Below are positions 1 to 5,896 of a DNA stretch of 28,301 nucleotides, one piece after another; position 1 is the stretch's first letter, and each line of letters opens with the position of its first letter. The DNA is taken from positions 1 through 28,301 of the IMG/VR virus record IMGVR_UViG_3300035199_000448; one strand, given 5' to 3'. Below the pieces are notes generated by a model. It made no database searches and was not told where the DNA came from. It saw only the letters and a list, made by a program, of their open reading frames with translations. Source of the DNA: a virus. Made by a program: the position numbers and the translations under genes.

Positions 1-606
1 GACGATAGGCATGTCAGAGACTTGGTGCGCGCAGGATTCAACGATCAGCTGGAGGGCGTATACGTGTGCTGGCGTGACGACCTTTTTTACAACCACATCG
101 ACGGGGAACCAATCGGCGGTCACGAGGCAACCGACGAACGGTGGTCGGTCAGCACGTTTTGTATTTCCGACCCTAAGCACGATACTCGGTTCCTTGCGTT
201 CAAGGATCGGGGAGTGCCCGACAGTCCCGCAACGTGGACGGTCCTCATAGGCAGGGAGAGTGCTGATCCAGCGTGCATGCATGGCGACGACTTTCCGCAC
301 CCCAATGACATTGCAAACTGGGGGGCGCTCGTAACGGAAGATGCCGAAGACATTGAGGCTGTACTACGAGCGATCTTCGACCATCAGTACTACGATGCAT
401 CGAGGGAGTATACGATCCGCCGATCTGGATGGGCGCTGATCACTCAGACAGCGTCCCTCATCAGCACTGAAGGCATCGAAGCGATCCGAGAAAACGCCGA
501 AGAATACATCGAGGTCAAACGCGACTTCACGGGCATCGGCTGGGTGACCAAAGTCGAGGAATGGAAGCATACGCCAGACGACGAGACAATTGAAATAACA
601 GGCTGA
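1..606 (+). CDS. Unknown protein, 5' end cut by window edge
   Basis: The reading frame is open from the first base of the window to the TGA at 604-606 (at least 201 residues), so the true start probably lies upstream; a TTG at 22 is an in-frame alternative but has no clear ribosome binding site. The protein is acidic and rich in Trp, Asp and Glu. It has no recognisable catalytic motif, signal peptide or membrane segment. Composition and length suggest a soluble cytoplasmic phage protein. It is followed by 134 bases with no gene, then another small acidic protein on the same strand. I do not recognise the family. Confidence 0.6.
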   Translation, partial: DDRHVRDLVRAGFNDQLEGVYVCWRDDLFYNHIDGEPIGGHEATDERWSVSTFCISDPKHDTRFLAFKDRGVPDSPATWTVLIGRESADPACMHGDDFPHPNDIANWGALVTEDAEDIEAVLRAIFDHQYYDASREYTIRRSGWALITQTASLISTEGIEAIRENAEEYIEVKRDFTGIGWVTKVEEWKHTPDDETIEITG

Positions 607-740
607 ACTCCACATCCAACGACACTTGCGTTCCCCAGGGAAACATATCAAACTAGGAATATCCACGAGGCTGGTCAGCTTCGAGTTCAATGCCCCGACT
701 CTTTGCTGGCTAGCCTTTTTTCAATGGAGGAGAATACACC

Positions 741-992
741 ATGGTGGCTTTCGATTTCCCCGAGTGTGACGACGACGCTGCGATTAAGAGAACAATAAAG
801 AACCTCGGTGGCATGGTCGAGAGGTTGCTACCTGACTCTGCTGCCCACGTTCTCATCGTGATCGGCAACAACGGCACGAATCACTGCACATACGATGTAG
901 GTTCCGAGTGTCTGCCAACCCTGCTTCACGCAATTGCAGACGCCCTTGAGGGCGGGTCGGTAGACTACGACGACCCACCAGAATCTGAGTGA
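741..992 (+). CDS. Small acidic protein of unknown function
   Basis: This encodes 83 residues from ATG at 741, preceded by a strong ribosome binding site (GGAGGAG at 726-732, about 8 bases upstream), which supports translation. The protein is acidic at both ends (DDDAA near the N-terminus, a DYDDPPESE tail) with a predicted amphipathic helix at residues 14-30 and a hydrophobic strand (HVLIVIGNNG) around residues 36-45. This looks like a small alpha/beta fold. No family is recognised. It lies just upstream of the serine recombinase, separated by about 100 bases that hold a strong hairpin. Confidence 0.65.
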   Translation: MVAFDFPECDDDAAIKRTIKNLGGMVERLLPDSAAHVLIVIGNNGTNHCTYDVGSECLPTLLHAIADALEGGSVDYDDPPESE

Positions 993-1024
993 ACAACCCC
1001 CGTTGTGGTGGCGGGGTCGGGAGG

Positions 1025-1060
1025 GGGCGCGTCGGGCTAGATAGCCTTCCCGGCGCGTCC
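1025..1060. other. 12-bp inverted repeat before the recombinase gene
   Basis: Bases 1025-1036 can pair with 1049-1060 across a 12-base loop: twelve consecutive pairs including two G-T wobbles, almost all GC. A T-rich stretch (TTTTCTTTT at 1069-1077) follows about 9 bases later. It could be a leaky transcription terminator, an mRNA leader hairpin, or a binding site for the recombinase encoded immediately downstream. The sequence does not decide between these. Confidence 0.45.
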
Positions 1061-1091
1061 AACCTCCCTTTTCTTTTAGGAGGAGACACCG

Positions 1092-1829
1092 ATGATTGGA
1101 TACGTGAGATATTCACCCAGGGTCACAGTGGCCCGTCGCAAGTCGCGAGAACCGAAGGGTACTGGCGGTGACTCGCCGGTCAACTCAATAGAAAACCAGA
1201 AGGATCAGGTACAGCGGTGGCTCAAGAGTCATGGTCGCGACCCCCTAGGTGACAGCGACTGGATAATCGACGAGTTGACATCTGCCAGGACGACGCCACT
1301 CCGAGATCGAGCAGGGGGTGCTGAACTCCTAGCCCGCATCAGGGCTGGCGAGCGTGAGGTGATATCGAGTCGGATCGACCGTCTATTCAGGAACGTGCCG
1401 GATGGCCTGACCCAACTGGAGGAGTGGAAGAAGAAGAAGGTTAGCCTGTACCTCGCTGATGGGGTAGCGATAGACCTCTCAACTACGTCAGGATGGGCAT
1501 GCTGTACAATTCTCCTGATGACCGCAGAATTCTATCCGCGATACGTCGCGGAAGCCACGAGGTCAGCCAAGCTCAGTCAGCAGCGCGACGGGCAGCGGGT
1601 ATCACGCCACGCCCCCTATGGTTTCCGCCTCTGCCCTGACAACCCAGAGCTAATAGAACCCGACGAACGCGAGCAGGTTGCGATCACTGAGATCGTCAGG
1701 CTGCGGGAGTCGGGTTTGAGCATGCAACAAATCGCTCGACAAATGGATGAGTCAGGCGTACAATCTCGGTCGGGTAAGAAGTGGTATCCGAATGCCGTGC
1801 GGCGAATCATTGCACGCCACGGCGATTGA
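1092..1829 (+). CDS. Serine recombinase (resolvase/invertase family), short form
   Basis: A 245-residue site-specific recombinase that would cut and rejoin DNA through a serine-DNA link. The N-terminus IGYVRYS carries the expected catalytic Ser8 and Arg6. The second active-site motif SRIDRLFRN supplies Arg97 and Arg100 (equivalent to the paired Arg of KLDRLGR in resolvases), and the AEF.....AEATR helix follows. Compared with gamma-delta resolvase there is an insertion of about 20 basic residues between Ser8 and the ENQ helix (residues 9-33). The C-terminal 80 residues contain APYGFR and a helix-turn-helix (GLSMQQIARQM) followed by GKKWYPNAVRRI, resembling the start of the 'recombinase' domain, but the zinc ribbon and coiled coil of large serine integrases are absent. 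The ribosome binding site AGGAGGAG lies 9 bases before the ATG. It could serve as phage integrase, invertase or resolvase. Confidence 0.87.
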   Translation: MIGYVRYSPRVTVARRKSREPKGTGGDSPVNSIENQKDQVQRWLKSHGRDPLGDSDWIIDELTSARTTPLRDRAGGAELLARIRAGEREVISSRIDRLFRNVPDGLTQLEEWKKKKVSLYLADGVAIDLSTTSGWACCTILLMTAEFYPRYVAEATRSAKLSQQRDGQRVSRHAPYGFRLCPDNPELIEPDEREQVAITEIVRLRESGLSMQQIARQMDESGVQSRSGKKWYPNAVRRIIARHGD

Positions 1830-1843
1830 ACTGGGAGAATAAG

Positions 1844-2314
1844 ATGTCAGGCGTACGACTCAGCGTGACCACGGGTAGCTTTCTCACCACCACTACTGAC
1901 CAGACCCTCATGCAGGTGATCGCCGCTGCAAACCACGGGGCACTTATCTACCGGATACAAATCGATGTGAACCCCAACGGGATCGGCAGCCCGGCTGTCG
2001 GGCAGTACCACGTTGAGCGGCAGTCTGATGCGGGTAGCGTAACGGGAGCCGTCACGGCGTACAAGCTTGGCCCAGACCCCGAGACCGTGCAGACTACCGC
2101 CTCCTACAAGGCAACCAGCGAACCGACACTGGATAGTATTATATCCGCGAAGCGACTCGCCACATTCGGGGGCACGGGGATCACCACTGTTTTGTTCAAT
2201 TACCCCAGGGGTCTGAAGCTAGATGGCGGCGAGCGAATCGGAGTTGTTCAAGTGCTGTCTGCTACACCATCGCCCTATCCAAAAATCTCTGTCAGTATTG
2301 ACCTTGAGGAATAA
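1844..2314 (+). CDS. Probable beta-rich virion surface protein
   Basis: This encodes 156 residues. I take ATG at 1844 (GGGAG 7-8 bases upstream, 14 bases after the recombinase stop) rather than upstream in-frame starts that would overlap the recombinase gene. The product is rich in Thr, Ser, Gly and Val, begins SGVRLSVTTGSF, and alternates short hydrophobic strands with turns. It has no Cys and no membrane segment. This composition is typical of small phage decoration, head-fibre or tail-accessory proteins. That assignment is inferred from composition only; no family motif was found. The next gene begins 3 bases after the stop. Confidence 0.6.
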   Translation: MSGVRLSVTTGSFLTTTTDQTLMQVIAAANHGALIYRIQIDVNPNGIGSPAVGQYHVERQSDAGSVTGAVTAYKLGPDPETVQTTASYKATSEPTLDSIISAKRLATFGGTGITTVLFNYPRGLKLDGGERIGVVQVLSATPSPYPKISVSIDLEE

Positions 2315-2317
2315 GAC

Positions 2318-2422
2318 ATGCCTAAATCAAAGTCCAAGTCGAAGAAGAAGTCCAAGTCGAAGAAGAAGAAGGGAAGCTCCACGGCTAAGTCGAAGGCGAA
2401 GTCTTACAGGATGGCATATTGA
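2318..2422 (+). CDS. 34-residue Lys/Ser-rich basic peptide
   Basis: A very small gene: ATG at 2318, three bases after the previous stop, with GAGGA about 8 bases upstream. It reads through SKSKSK, SKKKSKSKKKK and AKSKAKS tracts to YRMAY and TGA at 2420-2422. About half the residues are Lys and a quarter Ser. It resembles protamine-like or histone-tail-like peptides and would bind nucleic acid non-specifically. Its stop overlaps the TTG start of the downstream nuclease gene (TTGA), a typical sign of translational coupling. That overlap supports it as a true gene despite its length. Function is inferred from composition only. Confidence 0.6.
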   Translation: MPKSKSKSKKKSKSKKKKGSSTAKSKAKSYRMAY

Positions 2423-2769
2423 GCGAGCGCCCTCCTCACGGTGTATGCCTTCCCGTACATTACGTTTCTTCCAGGGACGGGGATACGATCCTAGTGTCCC
2501 TGGGATCTGACGGTGGACTCGTCTGGCCCATCAGGTTGGACTCCATCAATTGCCCCGAGAAGCGAGACCCAGGTGGATTCGAGGCGCACGACTACGTGAT
2601 CAAGCTGCTGTCTACAGCTAGAGAACTGAGCGTGTGGGTAGAGGCACCGAAGAAGAAGAACATCCTGCGTAGCCTGTCGTTCGACCGCATCGTCGGCAAC
2701 CTTTACATCGAGGGCAAGGGGTGGCTGACCGACCTACTGGTGGAAGCGGGTCACGCTAAGCGGGTGTAA
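2419..2769 (+). CDS. Staphylococcal-nuclease-like (TNase) endonuclease
   Basis: A 116-residue thermonuclease-fold protein that would hydrolyse DNA or RNA phosphodiester bonds with calcium. Residues DGDTI (20-24), IRLDSINCPE with Arg39 and Glu47, and SFDRIVGNLY with Arg90 match the spacing of the catalytic Arg35, Glu43 and Arg87 of staphylococcal nuclease (Arg to Glu is eight residues in both). The C-terminus LLVEAGHAKRV matches the family's final helix. There is no signal peptide, so it would act in the infected cell. The only in-frame start after the upstream TAA at 2386 is TTG at 2419, overlapping the stop of the basic peptide. Its 3' end overlaps the convergent gene on the minus strand by 14 bases. 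Confidence 0.85.
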   Translation: MSERPPHGVCLPVHYVSSRDGDTILVSLGSDGGLVWPIRLDSINCPEKRDPGGFEAHDYVIKLLSTARELSVWVEAPKKKNILRSLSFDRIVGNLYIEGKGWLTDLLVEAGHAKRV

Positions 2770-3142
2770 GATATCCCCTCTGCTTTAGCTTCATAGCTAC
2801 TGTTTCTTCGCTGCCTCCCAGGCAGATATGTGCGGGGATAGGTGAGATTGGTTGCTCACTAACTACCTGGGGCATTATTCCGTCAGGAACAAACAGGGCC
2901 AACTCTTCGCCATCCATTAGTTCCGACATGTAGCTCATCGCTTTGTGTTCTGTACTGGGCCTGACCTTGAACGAGTCGAACAATTGGGACAGGGTGAGAA
3001 CCATACCGACCGTGCCCTGGATGCGAACCTGCACGATTCTAGAACTGAGTACACTGTGCAGCGTGCAAGGCTGACGCCACCCAAAGAATGAACGAAATAT
3101 CTGGTGGTGTTCTAATTTCTCTCGTTGACTCTTGCCGGGCAT
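2756..3142 (-). CDS. Unknown small protein, start uncertain
   Basis: The last gene of the leftward cluster, converging on the nuclease gene with a 14-base overlap. The frame is open for 128 residues from ATG at 3142, but neither this start nor the internal ATG at 3004 (82 residues) has a convincing ribosome binding site. The C-terminal part (MSELMDGEELALFVPDG and following) looks like a compact acidic domain. The first 45 residues are less protein-like, so the shorter form is plausible. No family is recognised. Confidence 0.45.
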   Translation of the reverse strand: MPGKSQREKLEHHQIFRSFFGWRQPCTLHSVLSSRIVQVRIQGTVGMVLTLSQLFDSFKVRPSTEHKAMSYMSELMDGEELALFVPDGIMPQVVSEQPISPIPAHICLGGSEETVAMKLKQRGYLTPA

Positions 3143-3151
3143 CTAAAGAAT

Positions 3152-3177
3152 CCCGACGCGCCATCCATTGCGCGTCG
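3152..3177. repeat. 7-bp inverted repeat between small genes
   Basis: CGACGCG (3154-3160) and CGCGTCG (3171-3177) form a perfect 7-bp stem with a 10-base loop in the gap between the genes ending at 3194 and starting at 3142. On the minus strand it is followed by GGGATTCTTTAG, which is a poor terminator tail. The 11-mer CCCGACGCGCC at 3152-3162 is the reverse complement of GGCGCGTCGGG at 1026-1036, in the left arm of the hairpin before the recombinase gene. Confidence 0.4.
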
Positions 3178-3193
3178 AGAGGTCCATCCTTGG

Positions 3194-3364
3194 TCAGTCG
3201 TAGTACCTGTCAGCGTCGAGGTAAACCCTTGCCCCCTCTTGATAGCCGAGATCGATGAGAACGTCAACCAGCAATCTATCAGCTACCTCGTGAGCCGCCG
3301 ATGGATCGTACCCATCGTCAGGGAATATCTCGCGCATACGCTCGTGGAACTCGTGAGGGGTCAT
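3194..3364 (-). CDS. Small acidic protein of unknown function
   Basis: I chose ATG at 3364, two bases after the TAG of the upstream PLA2-like gene and preceded by GGGTGG, giving 56 residues. An ATG at 3382 would add six residues and overlap the upstream gene. The protein is acidic and begins MTPHEFHERMREIFPDDGYD, followed by a predicted helix (AAHEVADRLLVDVLIDLGY). It may be a short helical protein. No family motif, signal peptide or membrane segment is seen. The tight spacing indicates co-translation with the upstream gene. Confidence 0.55.
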   Translation of the reverse strand: MTPHEFHERMREIFPDDGYDPSAAHEVADRLLVDVLIDLGYQEGARVYLDADRYYD

Positions 3365-3366
3365 GG

Positions 3367-3744
3367 CTACCACCCAATGCATCGGGTCCAGAATGACTCA
3401 CAGAAAGCCCTGATGAACCTGGGCCTAGGTTCAGTTGTCCAGTTGAAGTTGCGATGGCCCCAAAGCCTGACCTCCAGCCAGTAGATGGTGGCTAGAAACT
3501 TCCCGAGGTCACAGCTTCTCAGGTTGCGATACAGCTTGGCGTCTGCCGTGAACCTCTCCTTCTTTCCACCCCCTGAGTTGTAGTGGAAATCGTGGACATG
3601 ACATGCTGGGGTCAGAAGCACAGCGAAGCAGCGATCCATCGATGCGGAACACCCATTCGATGTGAAGTCATCGGGTGGGTGTGGCCCCACTAGCCTGACC
3701 AGGATGTCCTGGGGCAGGTTTGCGTTGCGGTACTCTGAGGGCAT
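3367..3744 (-). CDS. Phospholipase A2-like protein with CxxHDxxY motif
   Basis: This encodes 125 residues. The ATG at 3744 shares one base with the TGA of the upstream gene (TGATG); a GTG one codon earlier is the alternative. Residues 48-55 read CHVHDFHY, an exact CxxHDxxY, the catalytic helix signature of secreted phospholipase A2 and of the parvovirus VP1 unique region, with His51 as general base and Asp52 as calcium ligand. GCSAS at 31-35 is where a calcium-loop Gly would be expected, and a second Asp at 68 (TADAKLYRNLR) fits the catalytic network. Cys32, 39, 48 and 77 could pair. There is no signal peptide. The expected reaction is hydrolysis of the sn-2 ester of phospholipids, so membrane attack at lysis or entry is possible. 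Activity is unproven. Confidence 0.65.
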   Translation of the reverse strand: MPSEYRNANLPQDILVRLVGPHPPDDFTSNGCSASMDRCFAVLLTPACHVHDFHYNSGGGKKERFTADAKLYRNLRSCDLGKFLATIYWLEVRLWGHRNFNWTTEPRPRFIRAFCESFWTRCIGW

Positions 3745-4166
3745 CACAATGGCCTGATGGTTGCGGTATGATCCGGTGCTGGCTGCACCACTGCCGGTGG
3801 ATCTTCCACAGCTTCAGGCTGTCTGTCCATAGCTATTTGAGATCCGAGCAGCACGCCAGCCCCTATTGCACCGGCTCCAATAGTCTTCGCGAGGTCTTTC
3901 ATAACACCAGTTGCAGGCGGGTGAGGTGCCTGTTTCTGCAACTGGATATCGCCAGTGATGGTAAGGTCACCCACGTCATCCTCCTCTTCTGCCTCCACTG
4001 AAGCCTGCATGCCAGCGGCTTGAGACATGGCGACATGTCCCTCCCTGGTCCTTCGTCTTGCTGCTGCCAGCATGGCCCGGTGGTCCTCAAGGCCCACCGC
4101 TGATGCTGCCGCGCCCAGTTGCACTAGCTTCTGATCCAGGTTGTCCAGCGCCGTCTGTAGCGGCAT
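3744..4166 (-). CDS. Unknown protein with a weak hydrophobic segment
   Basis: This encodes 140 residues from ATG at 4166, chosen because a strong GGAGGAGG lies 7 bases upstream; longer in-frame starts would lack such a site. The N-terminal half is helical and Ala/Arg-rich (LDNLDQKLVQLGAAASAVGL, then AAARRRTREG), followed by an acidic patch (EAEEEDDVGD). A Gly/Ala-rich stretch TIGAGAIGAGVLLGSQIAM near residues 100-118 could be a weak membrane segment. The tail is proline-rich. It overlaps the upstream gene by 80 bases in another frame and the downstream PLA2-like gene by one base. A membrane-associated role is possible but not shown. Confidence 0.6.
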   Translation of the reverse strand: MPLQTALDNLDQKLVQLGAAASAVGLEDHRAMLAAARRRTREGHVAMSQAAGMQASVEAEEEDDVGDLTITGDIQLQKQAPHPPATGVMKDLAKTIGAGAIGAGVLLGSQIAMDRQPEAVEDPPAVVQPAPDHTATIRPL

Positions 4167-4314
4167 GATAATCCTCCTCCATTCGCTTGCGGATCTTGTC
4201 CACCTTCCCCGTGACATGCGACAGGAAAGCTTCAGGCCCCATCTGCCATGCCAGGGCAGAGGCGTGCGCCTCGTCGTCAGCTTTCCGAACTCGCTCTACC
4301 GGGCTACTCACCAC
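4087..4314 (-). CDS. Small unknown protein overlapping its neighbour
   Basis: This encodes 75 residues starting at one of two consecutive GTG codons (4314 or 4311); the first shares a base with the upstream TAG. The N-terminal 45 residues look helical and charged (VERVRKADDEAHASALAW, then VDKIRKRMEEDYH). The last 30 are Gly/Ser-rich and low in complexity. The codons for MEEDY contain the GGAGGAGG ribosome binding site of the next gene, with which it overlaps by 80 bases. Position within a chain of stop-start overlaps supports it as real. No family is recognised. Confidence 0.5.
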   Translation of the reverse strand: MVSSPVERVRKADDEAHASALAWQMGPEAFLSHVTGKVDKIRKRMEEDYHAATDGAGQPGSEASATGRGSISGGP

Positions 4315-4619
4315 TAGCCACCAGTTGTTTGGCTACCGGCTGGTGAGTTGGCTTCAATACGGCTGCGCCCGGAACCAGCCTCGCTCGCAACTTTCATCCC
4401 ATGGGCTGCCATAACCGTTGGCGAGGTCATTGCGATGGCCCACATGCTTGCTGCATCTGCTGCTATCTGGTCAAAGCGACCTACTCTCCTGCCTGTTGCG
4501 GCACCAAACTCGCCGCCCATGCCGGTTAGTACGACTTCCATATTTCCTTTTTCTGCAATTTGCTCAGGCATCTCTACATCTCCTTCTGGTGAAACGGATA
4601 AGGTTACGCTATCAGACAT
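4314..4619 (-). CDS. Unknown 101-residue protein
   Basis: ATG at 4619 shares a base with the upstream TAA (TAATG) and has GGAGG 7 bases before it. The N-terminus is acidic and beta-like (SDSVTLSVSPEGDVEMPEQ). The middle contains a moderately hydrophobic Ala/Met stretch (IAADAASMWAIAM) around residues 52-64, too short and too polar to be a sure membrane span. The C-terminus is Gly/Ser-rich. No motif is recognised. Its neighbours on both sides are equally small and uncharacterised, forming a co-translated block below the protease gene. Confidence 0.6.
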   Translation of the reverse strand: MSDSVTLSVSPEGDVEMPEQIAEKGNMEVVLTGMGGEFGAATGRRVGRFDQIAADAASMWAIAMTSPTVMAAHGMKVASEAGSGRSRIEANSPAGSQTTGG

Positions 4620-4951
4620 TACTGGGCCTCCAATAGTCCCTCGACTCGTATCTTCAAGGGGTTGGGAGGATGTGCTTGTATCCTGAATACCTCTTGGTTG
4701 CTTGCTATTCCCGTTGGCGTTGGCACTGGGATGCGTTGATTTCCATCCTGGTAGTATCCGTCGCCGTCCACGTCGTCGTAGATTTCCAGCACCACTGGTG
4801 GGATAGATATCTCTCGTGATTCCAGCGCTTCGATGCGTTTCAATATCTTATCTAACGTGTCTTCCAGTCTCCCCTCATCAATCGGTGGAGGAACAGGTGT
4901 CTCCCTGGTTCCTTCGGGTGGCCTTCGATTGCTAGGTGATGATGGCCCCAA
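4619..4951 (-). CDS. Coiled-coil protein with an Asp-rich, EF-hand-like loop
   Basis: This encodes about 110 residues from TTG at 4951, the first possible start after the TGA of the protease gene (4973-4975), with which it is in the same frame. No good ribosome binding site precedes it. It has a proline-rich N-terminus (RRPPEGTRETPVPPP), a short coiled coil (LEDTLDKILKRIEALES, residues 29-45) and an Asp-rich loop DDVDGDGYYQDG (residues 59-70) that resembles a calcium-binding loop. Function is unknown. It may arise by reinitiation after the protease gene or, less likely, by readthrough of the TGA. Confidence 0.55.
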   Translation of the reverse strand: MGPSSPSNRRPPEGTRETPVPPPIDEGRLEDTLDKILKRIEALESREISIPPVVLEIYDDVDGDGYYQDGNQRIPVPTPTGIASNQEVFRIQAHPPNPLKIRVEGLLEAQ

Positions 4952-4972
4952 CCTGGGGCTACGCCTGGGCGG

Positions 4973-5593
4973 TCACGTTCTGCCCCTGCATGCGGCGGTT
5001 GCAAACTCTGCGATGCACCCCCGAATCGCGTACATCACGCGACCCTTGATAGGGCCACCCCATAGCACGGCGACCAGCTTGTTGTCAAAAACTATAGCCC
5101 CCCCGCTGTCACCTGATATTGCGTTGCCATCCACCTCGATTTCATGCCGTCCACTATCGCTGGCCCGGTATCCGTTGACAGTCGTATTCCAAAGCGTCAA
5201 CTTCCCGGTGGTCCCTCCGAACCCAGCAACTTGAACAGGGTGACTGGCGCGTGGGCGGTGATCCAGTGTGGCAACTGGCAGAGTGGCTGTACCATCTGGA
5301 ATCGCCAACTGAATCACCGCTTGATCCGCTTTACTGTCTTTCCAAATGACTGTGCCATTAGATTTGAAACCGTTCTCCCACTTAGCGACCACCTTGGTTG
5401 CTCTACCAACAACGTGATGATTGGTCAGCAGCGTACCGACGCCATCGTCAACCGACACCAACACGCCAGTTCCCCTGGCATTGCCGGCGGTCACAGTGCA
5501 GAGTGCGTCAACCCAGGCGGGATCTTCGGCGTGAAGAATTAGCGGCATCAAGAGGGCCAGCGCAACTGACCTGATCGCTTTTCGGAAATCCAT
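4973..5593 (-). CDS. Exported trypsin-like serine protease
   Basis: A 206-residue S1-type protease. The N-terminus has a basic start (MDFRKAIRS), a hydrophobic core (VALALLMPLIL) and an HAE cleavage site near residue 22, a classic Sec signal peptide. The catalytic triad is visible: LLTNHHVV with His60, DSKADQAVIQLA with Asp90, and GDSGGA with Ser163, followed by VFDNKLVAVLWGG as in HtrA/glutamyl-endopeptidase relatives. There is no PDZ domain. ATG at 5593 is preceded by GAGGAGGCAGGG. It would act outside the cytoplasm, cleaving periplasmic or extracellular proteins. The gene lies below the CsrA-like gene. A phage-encoded secreted trypsin-like enzyme is uncommon; a role in lysis, superinfection control or host modification is only inferred. 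Confidence 0.87.
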   Translation of the reverse strand: MDFRKAIRSVALALLMPLILHAEDPAWVDALCTVTAGNARGTGVLVSVDDGVGTLLTNHHVVGRATKVVAKWENGFKSNGTVIWKDSKADQAVIQLAIPDGTATLPVATLDHRPRASHPVQVAGFGGTTGKLTLWNTTVNGYRASDSGRHEIEVDGNAISGDSGGAIVFDNKLVAVLWGGPIKGRVMYAIRGCIAEFATAACRGRT

Positions 5594-5600
5594 TTCCCTG

Positions 5601-5674
5601 CCTCCTCGATGCTGAGAGCCGCCCGCATCTTGCGGTGTGAGCGTTGGAGGAGGAGACTTGCTTCTCGGCTCCCA
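5601..5674 (-). promoter_or_regulatory. Structured leader of the protease gene
   Basis: Between the CsrA-like stop and the protease start the minus strand holds an outer stem of 8 pairs (GGGAGCCG with CGGCTCTC, one wobble) enclosing an inner hairpin CCGCA-AGA-TGCGG, just upstream of the GAGGAGG ribosome binding site (5601-5607). Inside the outer loop is TCTCCTCCTCC (5646-5656), complementary to that binding site. This could form alternative structures that hide or expose the start. It is seen by eye only; no folding energy was computed. Confidence 0.35.
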
Positions 5675-5686
5675 GCTTGTGTTTAC

Positions 5687-5866
5687 TTAATTCGACCTAC
5701 GCTTTCGGGGGCTGTCAACCCGTCTCTTCTTTTTCCGGTGTGTCACCCTGGTCTTATGGGGCGCGTCGAAGCGTGCGACCAGCCTTCCCTTTTTCCTGTG
5801 GATCAGGATATCACAGGGGCCATCGACCCGTATGACATCGCCGGGCGACAGGTTGCGGTGCAGCAT
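5687..5866 (-). CDS. csrA: CsrA/RsmA-like RNA-binding protein
   Basis: A 59-residue protein, ATG at 5866 with GGAGG 5 bases upstream and stop TAA at 5687-5689. It lines up with CsrA along its length: Gly9, then a VIRVDGPCDILI strand, the Lys-Gly-Arg turn (KKGRLVARFDAP, Gly27 aligning with CsrA Gly27), the Ala-Pro pair at 35-36, and THR with His43-Arg44 in the same positions as the His43-Arg44 of E. coli CsrA, where Arg44 binds RNA. The tail is very basic (RKKKRR, RKRRSN) instead of the usual helix. CsrA family proteins bind GGA motifs in mRNA leaders and control translation. It could act on host or phage mRNAs, including the GGA-rich leader of the protease gene below it. The homology call is from motif alignment by eye. 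Confidence 0.72.
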   Translation of the reverse strand: MLHRNLSPGDVIRVDGPCDILIHRKKGRLVARFDAPHKTRVTHRKKKRRVDSPRKRRSN

Positions 5867-5896
5867 GGATGCCTCCAGGGTGGGAAGCTGCCCATG

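Noticed and set aside
700-722. GGCTAGCC followed by TTTTTT as a terminator after the first gene
   Set aside because: The palindrome leaves no room for a loop and the longer stem is poor, so an intrinsic terminator is not supported.
5644-5660. Ribosome binding site on the plus strand (GGAGGAGGAG followed by TTG)
   Set aside because: No plausible plus-strand protein follows; the tract is better explained as complement of the protease leader.
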